Made by a program: the position numbers and the translations under genes | NCBI RefSeq assembly: GCF_024436035.1 | Contig: NZ_JANFNG010000039.1 | Span: 1-54,861, forward strand | DNA from: Streptomyces humicola | GTDB taxonomy: Bacteria; Actinomycetota; Actinomycetes; Streptomycetales; Streptomycetaceae | Reading direction: 5' to 3' | DNA length: 54,861 nucleotides | Shown: positions 25,678-34,972 of the stretch, piece by piece | Layout: each line of letters opens with the position of its first letter | Position numbering within the stretch: the first letter of the stretch is position 1 | Notes under the pieces: generated by a model | The model's input: only the letters and a program-made list of their open reading frames with translations | What the model was told of the DNA's origin: nothing | Database searches by the model: none

Positions 25678-27582
25678 TCACAGGTGGCGTCGGCGGTCGG
25701 CTGCGTGGCGGTCGTACTCCTCACGGGCCTTGACGGCGGCGGCGCGGGTCGCGGTCTCGGCGACGGGCACGTCCCACCACGCCTGCGCGGCGGGGGCGGT
25801 CGGTGCGAGGCCCTCGGCAGTCTCGGTTTCCACGTAGACGCAGGTCGGGCGCCCCGATGCGCGCGCCGCGGCGAGCGCCTCGCGCAGCTCGCGGACGGTG
25901 TAGGCGCTGATCACGTCCATGCCGAGGCTCTCGACGTTGGCGGCGAGGTCGACGGGCAGCGGCGCGCCGGTGTAGCTGCCGTCGCCGGCGCGGAACCGGT
26001 AGGCGGTGCCGAACCGTTCGGCGCCCGTCTCCTGCGACAGTCCGCCGATGGAGGCGTAGCCGTGGTTCTGGATGAGGACGAGATTGACGTTGATCCCTTC
26101 CTGCACGGCGGTGACGATCTCGGTGGGCATCATCAGGTACGTCCCGTCGCCGACGAGCGACCAGACCGGGCGGTCGGGGGCGGCGAGCCGCACGCCGATG
26201 CCGGCCGGGATCTCGTAGCCCATGCACGAGTAGCCGTATTCGAGGTGGTACTGGCGCGGCGAACGGGCCCGCCACAGCTTGTGCAGGTCCCCGGGGAGGG
26301 ATCCGGCCGCGTTGATGACGATGTCGTCGTCGCCGACCACCGAGTCCAGGGCGCCGAGCACCTGGGTCTGGGTGGGCTTGGCCTCCTCGTCGTCCGCGGC
26401 GTAGGCGGTGTCGACGATGCGCTCCCAACGGGCCTTGCCGGTGCGGTACTCGGCCTCGTACGTCTCGTCGACGCGGTGGCCCGTGAGCGCCTCGGCCAGC
26501 GCCTCCAGACCGGCGCGGGCGTCGGCGACGACCGGGACGGCGCACTGCTTGTATGCGTCGAACGCGGCCACGTTGAGGTTGACGAACCGCACGCCCGGTG
26601 CGGCGAACAGGGTGCTGGACGCGGTGGTGAAGTCGGAGTAGCGGGTGCCGACGCCGATGACCAGGTCGGCGGTGCGTGCCAGGTCGTCGGCGATCGCGGT
26701 GCCGGTGTGCCCGATGCCGCCGATGTCACAGGGATGGTCCCAGCGCAGCGAGCCTTTGCCGGCCTGGGTCGAGGCCACCGGGATGCCGGTCGCGTCGACG
26801 AGCGCCTTGAGCGCGTCCTCGGCCTCGCTGTGGTGGATGCCGCCGCCCGCGATGATCAGCGGGCGCCTGGCGGCGCGTACGGCGTGCACCGCCTCGGCGA
26901 TCGCGGAGGTGTCGGGTGCCGGGCGGCGCACGTGCCAGATCCGGTCGGCGAAGAACTCCTCGGGCCAGTCGAACGCTTCGGCCTGCACGTCGTGCGGCAG
27001 GGCGAGGGTGACCGCGCCCGTCTCGACGGGGTCGGTGAGCACCCTCATCGCCTGCAGGGCGGCGGGGATCAGCGCCTCGGGCCGGGTGATCCTGTCGAAG
27101 TAACGGGAGACGGGCCGCAGCGTGTCGTTGACGGAGATGTCGCCCGCAGCGGGGTGTTCGAGCTGCTGGAGCACCGGCTCCGCGGGCCGGGTGGCGAAGG
27201 TGTCGCCGGGCAGCAGCAGCACGGGCAGCCGGTTGACGGTGGCGAGCGCCGCGCCGGTGACGAGGTTGGTGGCGCCGGGGCCGATGGAGGTGGTGACGGC
27301 CTGGGCGGCCAGCCGGTTCGACTGGCGGGCGTAGCCGACGGCGGCGTGCACCATCGCCTGCTCGTTGCGACCCTGCAGGTACGGCATGCCCGACGGGCCG
27401 TCGTGGCCGGCCTGCAGCAGCGCCTGGCCGAGCCCCGCGACGTTGCCGTGGCCGAAGATGCCCCAGCAGGCGTTGATCAGGCGGCGTCGTTGCCCGTCCC
27501 GCTCGGTGTACTGGTGGGCGAGGAAGCCGACCAGGGCCTGTGCGACGGTGAGCCGCCTGCTCGGCCGGGAGGAACCGGTCAT
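25678..27582 (-). CDS. iolD: 3D-(3,5/4)-trihydroxycyclohexane-1,2-dione acylhydrolase
   Basis: A 634-residue ThDP-dependent enzyme that hydrolytically opens the diketo ring of the inositol pathway to 5-deoxy-glucuronate. The N-terminal Pyr domain (FGHGNVAGLGQALLQAG, IGPGATNLVTGAALA), a central Rossmann-like domain (PLIIAGGGIHHSEAEDALK) and the PP domain with GDGTYLMMPTEIVTAVQEG (ThDP-Mg motif) and IQNHGYASIGGL are in order. Its ATG at 27582 overlaps the iolB stop (ATGA) and is preceded by GAAAGGGG. It is followed by iolA after 55 bp. Confidence 0.95.
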   Translation of the reverse strand: MTGSSRPSRRLTVAQALVGFLAHQYTERDGQRRRLINACWGIFGHGNVAGLGQALLQAGHDGPSGMPYLQGRNEQAMVHAAVGYARQSNRLAAQAVTTSIGPGATNLVTGAALATVNRLPVLLLPGDTFATRPAEPVLQQLEHPAAGDISVNDTLRPVSRYFDRITRPEALIPAALQAMRVLTDPVETGAVTLALPHDVQAEAFDWPEEFFADRIWHVRRPAPDTSAIAEAVHAVRAARRPLIIAGGGIHHSEAEDALKALVDATGIPVASTQAGKGSLRWDHPCDIGGIGHTGTAIADDLARTADLVIGVGTRYSDFTTASSTLFAAPGVRFVNLNVAAFDAYKQCAVPVVADARAGLEALAEALTGHRVDETYEAEYRTGKARWERIVDTAYAADDEEAKPTQTQVLGALDSVVGDDDIVINAAGSLPGDLHKLWRARSPRQYHLEYGYSCMGYEIPAGIGVRLAAPDRPVWSLVGDGTYLMMPTEIVTAVQEGINVNLVLIQNHGYASIGGLSQETGAERFGTAYRFRAGDGSYTGAPLPVDLAANVESLGMDVISAYTVRELREALAAARASGRPTCVYVETETAEGLAPTAPAAQAWWDVPVAETATRAAAVKAREEYDRHAADRRRHL

Positions 27583-28514
27583 CGGGAGCCCCTTTCGGGC
27601 GCGCTGGTATCGGGGGCGGAGTAGAGGGGCAGGCGGGGGTCGGTGGGCTGGGCCGCCCACGTGCCGCGGATCCACGCCTGGTCGGGGTGGTCGCAGATCA
27701 GCCATTCCCGCTCGTCGCCCGGGCCCGCCATCACGTTCAGGTAGTACATGTCGTGGCCGGGCGCAGCGATGGAGGGGCCGTGCCAGCCGTCGGGGATGAG
27801 GACGATGTCGCCGGTGCGGACCTCGGCGAGCACGTCGGTGCCGCGGCCGTGGCCGGAGGGTGCGACGCGTTGGTAACCGAAGCCGTCGGCCTGGGGATCG
27901 CCTGGTGCCGCGGCGATTTCGAAGTAGTAGATCTCTTCGAGCTCGGACTCCTCACCGGGTCGGTGCTCGTCGTGCTTGTGAGCCGGGTACGAGGACCAGT
28001 TGCCGCCCGGGGTGAGCACCTCGACAGCGATGAGTTTGTCGGCCTCGAAGGCGCCGGCCGCGGCGAAGTTGTTGACCTGGCGGGAGCAGGTGCCGCTGCC
28101 GCGCAGTTCGACGGGGACGGCGGAGGCCGGTCCGTAGCGTGCGGGCAGGCGGCGGGAGCAGCGGGCGCCGGTGAGCGCGAAGCGGCCGCCGTCGCGTGAG
28201 GCGATGGACGCCTGGGCGTCGCGCGGCACGTACGCGAAGTCCGTCACCCCGCTGAACACATTGTCCCGGCCGTGGAGTTGGAACGTCTGCCCCTCGGTGG
28301 CGACCGAGCACCCTCCGGCCAGCGGCAGCACGATCCATTCACTGTCGCCGCTGTCGAAGACGTGCCAGCCGCCAGGCGGCAGTTCCAGTACGCGCAGCGA
28401 GGAGTATCCCCATCCGGCGCGTTCCGGGTCGATGTCGAGGGCGTACTCGCCGCGCGCGGCCTTGCCCACGGGCACATGGCCCTCGAAGGCCCTGGCGCTC
28501 CGTGTGTCCGTCAT
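27579..28514 (-). CDS. iolB: 5-deoxy-glucuronate isomerase
   Basis: A 311-residue bicupin that converts 5-deoxy-D-glucuronate to 2-deoxy-5-keto-D-gluconate. The metal-binding cupin motif is SYPAHKHDEH followed after an acidic stretch by EEIYYFEI, and DIVLIPDGWHGPSIAAPGHD closes the second module. WVYRGTWAAQ-type C-terminal sequence is present as AWIRGTWAAQPTDPRLPLY. It overlaps iolD by 4 bp and lies 56 bp after the barrel protein, all leftward. Confidence 0.94.
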   Translation of the reverse strand: MTDTRSARAFEGHVPVGKAARGEYALDIDPERAGWGYSSLRVLELPPGGWHVFDSGDSEWIVLPLAGGCSVATEGQTFQLHGRDNVFSGVTDFAYVPRDAQASIASRDGGRFALTGARCSRRLPARYGPASAVPVELRGSGTCSRQVNNFAAAGAFEADKLIAVEVLTPGGNWSSYPAHKHDEHRPGEESELEEIYYFEIAAAPGDPQADGFGYQRVAPSGHGRGTDVLAEVRTGDIVLIPDGWHGPSIAAPGHDMYYLNVMAGPGDEREWLICDHPDQAWIRGTWAAQPTDPRLPLYSAPDTSAPERGSR

Positions 28515-28570
28515 GGTGCGAACTTCCTCCTCATCTGCGGCATCTGCGCATCTGTGGCCTCATATGCGAC

Positions 28571-29449
28571 TCAGAGCAGACCGACGGCGGTGTCGACGGC
28601 GGTCTCGACGGTTCCTTCGGCCGGGTAGAGCAGCGAGCGCCCGACGACGAGCCCCTGCACGGTGGGCAGTCGCAGCGCCTTGCGCCACTTCTCGTAGGCG
28701 CCTTCCTGGTCCTTGCCGACCTCGCCGCCGAGCAGGACCGCGGGGAGCGTGGAGGTCTCCATCACCGCGGCCATGTCGTCGACATCCTCGGTGACCGGCA
28801 CCTTCAGCCAGGTGTACGCGGAGGTGCCGGCGAGCCCGGAGGCGATGGCGATGGACTTGGTGACGGCCTCGGCGCTCAGGTCGTTCTTCACCTTGCCGTC
28901 GATGCGCCGGGAGATGAACGGCTCGACGAAGACGGGCAGTTTGAGCTCGGCCATCTCGTCGATGGCCCGGGCGGTCGACAGCATGGTGGTGAGCGAGCCA
29001 GGGTCGTCGTAGTCGATGCGCAGCAGGAGTTTGCCTGCGTCGAAGCCGAGGCGCGCGATGTCCTGCGGGCGGTGGCCGGTGAACCGGTCGTCGAGTTCGA
29101 AGGCCGCGCCGGCGAGGCCGCCGCGGTTCATCGAGCCCATGACGACCTTGCCGTCGAGCGCACCGAGCAGCAGCAGGTCCTCGAGGATGTCGGCGGTGGC
29201 GAGCACGCCGTCGACGCCGGGACGGGAGAGCGCGAGGCACAACCGTTCCAGCAGGTCGACCCGGTTGGCCATCGCGAGCTTGTGGTCGCCGACGGCGAGA
29301 GCGCCGCGCGCCGGATGATCGGCCGCCACGATCATCAACCGCCCGCTCTCGCCTATCAGGGGACGGCGGGGGCGGAGGGCGGCGGCTTCCGCGAAGGCCT
29401 CGGGGTGCTGTGTCCGCACCTTCACGAGGTCGCTGATGCTGATGCTCAA
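28571..29449 (-). CDS. DeoC/LacD-like (beta/alpha)8-barrel, Cgl0158 type, inositol-cluster aldolase
   Basis: A 292-residue barrel. MIVAADHPARGALAVGDH, TADILEDLLLLGALDGKVV and KLLLRIDYDDPGSLTTM are characteristic of the Cgl0158 family present in actinobacterial iol clusters. FVEPFISRRIDGKVKNDLS carries lysines of which one may form a Schiff base. Since no IolJ (2-deoxy-5-keto-6-phosphogluconate aldolase) of Bacillus type is present and the gene sits between iolC and iolB, it most likely provides that aldol cleavage. This assignment is inference from position. Confidence 0.82.
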   Translation of the reverse strand: MSISISDLVKVRTQHPEAFAEAAALRPRRPLIGESGRLMIVAADHPARGALAVGDHKLAMANRVDLLERLCLALSRPGVDGVLATADILEDLLLLGALDGKVVMGSMNRGGLAGAAFELDDRFTGHRPQDIARLGFDAGKLLLRIDYDDPGSLTTMLSTARAIDEMAELKLPVFVEPFISRRIDGKVKNDLSAEAVTKSIAIASGLAGTSAYTWLKVPVTEDVDDMAAVMETSTLPAVLLGGEVGKDQEGAYEKWRKALRLPTVQGLVVGRSLLYPAEGTVETAVDTAVGLL

Positions 29450-29523
29450 GGGGTGCTCCTCGCTTTCAGCGATTCAAGTAGGAGGGGCCGAATGCGTGCG
29501 GCAGGCGCACGGTGGGGTGCCGG

Positions 29524-30486
29524 TCAGCCGCGCGCGAGGAGGTCTTCGACCTCGGACTCGGTAGGCATCGCGGAGGAGCAGGCGAGGCGGGAGGCGACGA
29601 GCGCGCCGGCGGCGTTGGCGTAGCGCATGAGGCGTTCGAGCTCCCAGCCGGCCAGCAGCCCGTGGCACAGGGATCCGCCGAAGGCGTCGCCGGCGCCGAG
29701 GCCGTTGACGACGTCGACGCGGACGGGCGGGACCTCCGCGGTGGTGCCGTCGCGGTGCACGGCGAGTACGCCCTTGGGACCCTGTTTCACCACGGCCAGT
29801 TCGACCCCGGCGTCGAGGAGGGCCCGTGCGCAGGCGTGCGGTTCGCGTACGCCGGTGGCGACCTCGCACTCGTCGAGGTTGCCGACGGCGACGGTGGCAT
29901 GCCGCAGGGCCTGGGCGTAGGAGGTCCGCGCCACGGCGGGGTCCGTCCGGGCACCCTTTTCCCAGAACATGGGCCGCCAGTCGAGGTCGAAGACGGTGAT
30001 GCCGGCGCGGTCCCTGGCCTGGAGGGCGGTGAGGGTCGCGGTGCGGCTGGGCTCCTCGCACAGGCCGGTGCCCGTCATCCAGAAGATCCTGGCCGAGCGA
30101 ACGGCTTCGAGGTCGAGTTCGCCGGGGTGGATCTCCAGGTCGGGCGCCTTCGGCAGGCGGTAGAAGTAGAGGGGGAAGTGGTCGGGCGGGAAGATCTCGC
30201 AGAAGGTGACGGGCGTCGGGTACTGGGCCACTGAGGTCACCCACCGGTCGTCGACCCCGAATTCCTTCAGCGCCTGGTGGACGTAGTCGCCGAAGGGGTC
30301 GGCGCCGGTGCGGCTGATGACCGCGGTGGTGCGCCCGAGACGGGCTGCGGCCACCGCGACATTGGTCGCCGAGCCGCCCAGGAACTTGCCGAAGGTGTCC
30401 ACCTGCGACAGCGGGACGCCGGTCTGCAGCGGGTAGATGTCCACCCCGATCCGGCCCATGGTGATCAGGTCGTACGGCTCGGTCAT
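29524..30486 (-). CDS. iolC: 5-dehydro-2-deoxygluconokinase
   Basis: A 320-residue PfkB/ribokinase-family enzyme that phosphorylates 2-deoxy-5-keto-gluconate. TMGRIGVDIYPLQTGVPL and FGKFLGGSATNVAVAAARLG are IolC-specific forms of PfkB motif 1; VVNGLGAGDAFGGSLCHGL is motif 2 with the catalytic Asp. It heads the leftward iol operon. The start ATG at 30486 has GGAG upstream (AGGAGCCTGCCC). Confidence 0.94.
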   Translation of the reverse strand: MTEPYDLITMGRIGVDIYPLQTGVPLSQVDTFGKFLGGSATNVAVAAARLGRTTAVISRTGADPFGDYVHQALKEFGVDDRWVTSVAQYPTPVTFCEIFPPDHFPLYFYRLPKAPDLEIHPGELDLEAVRSARIFWMTGTGLCEEPSRTATLTALQARDRAGITVFDLDWRPMFWEKGARTDPAVARTSYAQALRHATVAVGNLDECEVATGVREPHACARALLDAGVELAVVKQGPKGVLAVHRDGTTAEVPPVRVDVVNGLGAGDAFGGSLCHGLLAGWELERLMRYANAAGALVASRLACSSAMPTESEVEDLLARG

Positions 30487-30891
30487 GGGCAGGCTCCTCG
30501 TGATCCGTCATGCGGCGTCCGGATGCAGCGCTCGCGGCGGGCGTCCGTGAATGCTCTGGCCGGTGGCCCGGCCTTGTCAGGTCTAGCCCTCGGCCGGGAA
30601 CCATGTCAATACTTTGTCATTACATTCGAACGTCTAGACTCATACCCACCCTAGCGTTACTGTGTCGTTACGTCGAGATGAATGGATGTCCTAACAAAGT
30701 CTTGACAGTCACCCCCACCAGCGGTTGACTCCCCTCCTGCAACGGTCGTGTTAACGGCGTCACAAACGCCCCGGCCCATGGCCCCGAGTCTCCGACCAGC
30801 GAGTCCCCGACCGCGAGTCCACGACTTCGGAGTCCGTCGGCTCCACCTCTCCGTTCTCCCGTCCCCTCTCCCGCAGCGAGGTGCAGGATCA
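30487..30891. promoter_or_regulatory. Divergent iol promoter region with paired inverted operators
   Basis: This 405-bp non-coding stretch separates iolC (left) from the ABC operon (right). A 21-bp element at 30604-30624 (starts TGTCAATACTTTGT, ends CATTACA) recurs in inverted orientation at 30687-30707 (starts TGTCCTAACAAAG, ends TCTTGACA); the two agree at 17 of 21 positions. The second ends in TTGACA, a possible -35 for the rightward operon. GTCTAGAC at 30632-30639 and a CGTTAC direct repeat near 30654 and 30666 lie between them. GntR-family binding is the likely role. Confidence 0.65.
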
Positions 30892-31902
30892 ATGGACAAC
30901 TCCCCCAGAGCCCGTAAGACCGCCCTTGGCGCAGCCTGCGCGGCAGGGCTCCTCCTCGCCGTCGCAGGCTGCGCCAGCAGCACCGGCGGGGCGAAGGCCG
31001 CCCAGGGCACCACCGGCGTGACGGCAGGCCACGCCAACACACCCCGGATGACGATTGCGATGGTCACGCACGCGGCACCGGGCGACACCTTCTGGGACAT
31101 CGTGCGCAAGGGCGCGGAGGCCGCCGCCGCGAAGGACAACATCAATCTCGTCTACTCCTCCGACCCCGTGGCGTCCAACCAGGCCAACCTGGTCAGCAAT
31201 GCCATCGACCAGAAGGTCGACGGGCTCGCCGTCACCCTCTCCACCCCCGACGCCATGAGGGGCGTGGTCGCCAAGGCCGAGTCCGCAGGCATCCCTGTCG
31301 TCGCCTTCAACCAGGGAGAGGACTACTGGAAGCAAATGGGCGCGCTGGGCTACTTCGGCTCGGACGAGAAGCTGGCCGGCGCGGCCCTCGGCAACCGGCT
31401 CAACTCGATGGGCGCCAAGCACGACCTGTGCATCATCCACCAGCAGGGGTCCGTGGCCCTGGAGGACCGGTGCGCGGGCGTGAAGTCCACGTTCAAGGGC
31501 ACCACCGACATCCTTTACGTCAACGGCGCGGACATGCCGTCCGTGCAGTCGACGCTGACCGCCAAGCTCCGGCAGGACCCGAGCATCGACCAGATCACCG
31601 CGCTCGGCGCCCCCATCGCCCTGACCGCCATCAGCTCGGTCAGCGACGCGGGCAGCAAGGCGAAGGTCAACACGTTCGACCTCAACAAGGACGCGGCGGC
31701 GGCGATCAAGGAGGGCAAGATCGAGTTCTCCGTCGACCAGCAGCCGTTCCTGGAAGGCTACGAAGCGGTCGACGCCCTGTGGCTGTACAAGGTCAACGGC
31801 GACACGATCGGAGGTGGCCAGCCCACGCTGACCGGTCCGGCCTTCGTCGACCCGTCGAACATCGCTACCGTCTACCAGTACGCGCAGAATGGCACCAGGT
31901 GA
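30892..31902 (+). CDS. Sugar ABC transporter substrate-binding lipoprotein (inositol uptake)
   Basis: A 336-residue periplasmic-binding-protein homologue of the ribose/allose type. The signal peptide ends in lipobox LAVAGC, giving lipidation at Cys27, then a Gly/Ala linker. The mature part begins RMTIAMVTHAAPGDTFWDIV and contains SDPVASNQANLVSNAIDQKV and a hinge region VNTFDLNKDAAAAIKEGKI. It anchors outside the membrane and feeds the adjoining permease. myo-Inositol or a related cyclitol is inferred from the gene cluster. Start at ATG 30892. Confidence 0.9.
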   Translation: MDNSPRARKTALGAACAAGLLLAVAGCASSTGGAKAAQGTTGVTAGHANTPRMTIAMVTHAAPGDTFWDIVRKGAEAAAAKDNINLVYSSDPVASNQANLVSNAIDQKVDGLAVTLSTPDAMRGVVAKAESAGIPVVAFNQGEDYWKQMGALGYFGSDEKLAGAALGNRLNSMGAKHDLCIIHQQGSVALEDRCAGVKSTFKGTTDILYVNGADMPSVQSTLTAKLRQDPSIDQITALGAPIALTAISSVSDAGSKAKVNTFDLNKDAAAAIKEGKIEFSVDQQPFLEGYEAVDALWLYKVNGDTIGGGQPTLTGPAFVDPSNIATVYQYAQNGTR

Positions 31903-31909
31903 GCAGCAT

Positions 31910-32983
31910 ATGAGCGCCCAAGCCACTACCCCCAGCCCCCCGTCCCCGCCGACGCAGTCGGCCACCGGCCTGGAGAAGCGGACCGCGGAGCGCTCGCTCG
32001 CGCGCCGGTTCCTGGCCCGCCCGGAGGTCGGCGCACTGATCGGCGCCATCGCCGTCTACGCCTTCTTCTGGGTGGCGGCCCCGACCTTCCGGCCGGCCGA
32101 CTCGCTCTCCACAGTGCTCTACCAGGCATCGACCCTGGGCCTGATGGCGCTGCCGGTGTCGCTGCTGATGATCGGCGGCGAGTTCGACCTGTCGGCCGGC
32201 GTCGCGGTGATCACCTCATCGCTCACCGCGAGCATCTTCGCCTACGAACTCACGCTGAACGTCTGGATGGGCGTCATCGCCGCGCTGGTCGTATCGCTCG
32301 CCGTGGGGTTCTTCAACGGCTACGTACTAGTGAAGACCGGGCTGCCCAGCTTCCTCGTCACCCTGGGCACGTTCCTGATGCTGCAGGGCCTGAACCTGGC
32401 GGTCACCAAGATCTTCACCGGCAACGTGGCCACCAACGACATCTCCGACATGCAGGGGTTCAGCTCGGCGAAGGCGATCTTCGCGTCCGACATCACCATC
32501 GCCGGCGTCCCCGTGAAGATCACGGTGCTGTGGTGGCTGCTGTTCGTGGCGCTGGCGACCTGGATGCTGCTGCGCACCAAGTTCGGCAACTGGATCTTCG
32601 CCGTCGGCGGCCAGAAGGACAGCGCGCGTGCCGTCGGCGTTCCGGTCGCCCGCACAAAGATCGTGCTGTTCATGCTGGTGGGTCTCGGCGCCTGGTTCGT
32701 CGGCATGCACGAGCTGTTCGAGTTCAACACGGTGCAGTCCGGTGAGGGCGTCGGCAACGAGCTCCTCTACATCGTCGCGGCGGTGATCGGCGGCTGCCTG
32801 CTCACCGGCGGCTTCGGCTCGGCGATCGGCCCGGCGATCGGTGCCTTCATCTTCGGCATGGTCACCCAGGGCATCGTCTTCGCCGGCTGGAACCCGGACT
32901 GGTTCAAGTTCTTCCTCGGCGTCATGCTGCTGGGCGCCATGCTGCTCAACACCTGGGTCCGACGCCAGGCATCCCGGAGGTGA
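31910..32983 (+). CDS. Sugar ABC transporter permease (RbsC-like)
   Basis: A 357-residue inner-membrane protein with a charged 40-residue cytoplasmic N-terminus and about ten hydrophobic segments. PVSLLMIGGEFDLSAGVAVI is the RbsC-family signature, and GGQKDSARAVGVPVARTKI the cytoplasmic loop that contacts the ATPase. GSAIGPAIGAFIFGMVTQGI is the last conserved segment. It starts 7 bp after the binding-protein stop and ends 5 bp before the ATPase start. Confidence 0.92.
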   Translation: MSAQATTPSPPSPPTQSATGLEKRTAERSLARRFLARPEVGALIGAIAVYAFFWVAAPTFRPADSLSTVLYQASTLGLMALPVSLLMIGGEFDLSAGVAVITSSLTASIFAYELTLNVWMGVIAALVVSLAVGFFNGYVLVKTGLPSFLVTLGTFLMLQGLNLAVTKIFTGNVATNDISDMQGFSSAKAIFASDITIAGVPVKITVLWWLLFVALATWMLLRTKFGNWIFAVGGQKDSARAVGVPVARTKIVLFMLVGLGAWFVGMHELFEFNTVQSGEGVGNELLYIVAAVIGGCLLTGGFGSAIGPAIGAFIFGMVTQGIVFAGWNPDWFKFFLGVMLLGAMLLNTWVRRQASRR

Positions 32984-32988
32984 CCACC

Positions 32989-33849
32989 ATGGCTCAGAGC
33001 ACTGCAGACGACGCGCCCATCGTCGAACTCCACGACATGGGGAAGATGTACGGCAACATCCGCGCGTTGCGCGGGATCGACCTGGCCGTCAGGCCGGGCC
33101 GGGTGACCTGCGTCCTCGGCGACAACGGCGCGGGCAAGTCCACCCTCATCAAGGTCATCTCCGGACTCCACCAGCACGACGAGGGCGAGTACAGGGTCGA
33201 CGGGGAGCCGGTCCGGTTCACCACCCCGCGCGAGGCCCTCGACCGCGGCATCGCCACCGTCTACCAGGACCTGGCGGTCGTCCCGCTGATGCCGGTCTGG
33301 CGCAACTTCTTCCTCGGCTCGGAAATCACGCGCGGCGTCTGGCCGCTGCGCCGCCTCGACATCGAGAGAATGAAGAAGATCGCCGACGAGGAACTGCGGG
33401 CGATGGGCATCGAACTCGACGACATCGACCGGCCCATCGGCACCCTCTCCGGCGGCCAGCGCCAGTCCGTGGCGATCGCCCGCGCCGTCTACTTCGGCGC
33501 CCGGGTGCTGATCCTCGACGAGCCGACCGCCGCACTGGGTGTCAAGCAGTCCGGCGTCGTGCTCAAGTACATCGCCGCCGCCCGCGACCGCGGCCTCGGC
33601 GTCATCTTCATCACCCACAACCCCCATCACGCCTACATGGTCGGCGACCACTTCGCCGTCCTGCGGCTGGGGGCCCTGGAGCTGAGCGCCGACCGCGGCC
33701 AGGTCTCGCTCGAGGAACTCACCAACCACATGGCGGGCGGTGCCGAACTGGCCGCGCTCAAGCACGAGCTGGCGCAGGTCCGCGGCGTCGACGTCGAGGG
33801 GCTCCCGGAGGAGACGGAGCTGCCGGCAACGCCCGCGTCCTCGTCCTGA
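32989..33849 (+). CDS. Sugar ABC transporter ATP-binding protein, single domain
   Basis: A 286-residue ATPase. Walker A GDNGAGKST is at residues 44-52, Q-loop YQDL near 92, signature LSGGQ at 153-157, Walker B VLILDEPT at 173-180 and the H-loop in FITHNPHHAY. It has one nucleotide-binding domain, as in FrcA-type transporters, rather than the two of RbsA (about 500 residues). The ATG at 32989 is preferred over the GTG at 32980 because GGAGG (32976-32980) precedes it by 8 nt. Confidence 0.92.
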   Translation: MAQSTADDAPIVELHDMGKMYGNIRALRGIDLAVRPGRVTCVLGDNGAGKSTLIKVISGLHQHDEGEYRVDGEPVRFTTPREALDRGIATVYQDLAVVPLMPVWRNFFLGSEITRGVWPLRRLDIERMKKIADEELRAMGIELDDIDRPIGTLSGGQRQSVAIARAVYFGARVLILDEPTAALGVKQSGVVLKYIAAARDRGLGVIFITHNPHHAYMVGDHFAVLRLGALELSADRGQVSLEELTNHMAGGAELAALKHELAQVRGVDVEGLPEETELPATPASSS

Positions 33850-33954
33850 CATCACAGCAACCCGCATCGTGAGCGGGCGCAGAAGCGAACCAAAGGAACA
33901 GCGGCCGCCTGGGCCGAACGCGAATCCACCGCGAATCCAAGGAGACCACCGCCG

Positions 33955-34893
33955 ATGACAGACAGCGAAGTGACATCAGCCGACTCCGTCGGCCGACCCG
34001 TGCTGGACCGCCTCCGCATCGGTTCCGCACCGGATTCGTGGGGTGTCTGGTTCCCCGACGACCCCCAGCAGGTGCCGTGGCGGCGCTTCCTGGACGAGGT
34101 CGCCGAGGCGGGCTACGAGTGGATCGAGCTCGGCCCCTACGGCTATCTGCCGACCGACCCGGCCCGGCTCACCGAGGAAGTGAACCGCCGCAATCTGAAG
34201 GTCTCCGCCGGCACGGTCTTCACCGCGCTCCACCGCGGCCCCGAGGTCTGGGACTCCACATGGGCACACGTCTCCCAGGTCGCCGAGCTCACTCGGGCGA
34301 TGGGCGCTCACCACCTCGTCGTCATCCCCGCCTTCTGGCGCGACGACAAGAGCGCCGCGCAGTTGGAGAGCAGCGAGTTGACGGCGGATCAGTGGGGGCA
34401 TCTGGCACGTGGCATGAACCGGCTCGGCCGCGAGGTGCGTGAGCGCTTCGGCCTGAACATCGTCGTGCACCCGCACGCCGACACCCACATCGACACCGAG
34501 GCGCACGTCGTCCGCTTCCTCGACGCGACCGACTCCGACGTCGTCGGCCTCTGCCTCGACACCGGTCACTACGCCTACTGCGGCGGCGACAACGTCAAGC
34601 TCATCGAGACCTACGGGGAGCGGATCGGCTATCTGCACCTGAAGCAGGTGGACCCGGAGATCCTCGCCGACGTGGTCGAGAACGAGGTGCCGTTCGGCCC
34701 GGCGGTCAAGCGCGGCGTGATGTGCGAACCGCCGCTCGGCGTCCCGGAGTTGCCGCCGGTGCTGGAGGCCGCGCAAGGGCTAGGCGTCGACCTCTTCGCC
34801 ATCGTCGAGCAGGACATGTACCCGTGCCTGCCTGGCCGGCCGCTGCCCATCGCGCAGCGCACCCGCCGCTATCTGCGTGGCTGCGGCGCCTGA
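33955..34893 (+). CDS. iolE: Inosose dehydratase/isomerase-like TIM barrel (IolE-like)
   Basis: A 312-residue xylose-isomerase-like barrel. [18 protein letters not shown] and [17 protein letters not shown] are hallmark segments of the IolE/IolI group in actinobacterial inositol clusters. [20 protein letters not shown] and [15 protein letters not shown] supply metal ligands (His, Asp), and [11 protein letters not shown] the third. It likely dehydrates 2-keto-myo-inositol to the trihydroxycyclohexanedione used by IolD. A direct repeat GCGAATCCA precedes its AAGGAG site. Confidence 0.85.
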   Translation: MTDSEVTSADSVGRPVLDRLRIGSAPDSWGVWFPDDPQQVPWRRFLDEVAEAGYEWIELGPYGYLPTDPARLTEEVNRRNLKVSAGTVFTALHRGPEVWDSTWAHVSQVAELTRAMGAHHLVVIPAFWRDDKSAAQLESSELTADQWGHLARGMNRLGREVRERFGLNIVVHPHADTHIDTEAHVVRFLDATDSDVVGLCLDTGHYAYCGGDNVKLIETYGERIGYLHLKQVDPEILADVVENEVPFGPAVKRGVMCEPPLGVPELPPVLEAAQGLGVDLFAIVEQDMYPCLPGRPLPIAQRTRRYLRGCGA

Positions 34894-34972
34894 CGACAGC
34901 ACGATCCAGCACGGCCCAGCACGGCCGAGTCCGACCGAGCACGACGACGACACCGAGCAGAGAGACGAGATC

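Noticed and set aside
34897-34923. Three CAGCACG repeats before iolG as an operator
   Set aside because: The repeats are short and GC-rich, not dyads, and lie in mid-operon; chance or slippage is more likely.
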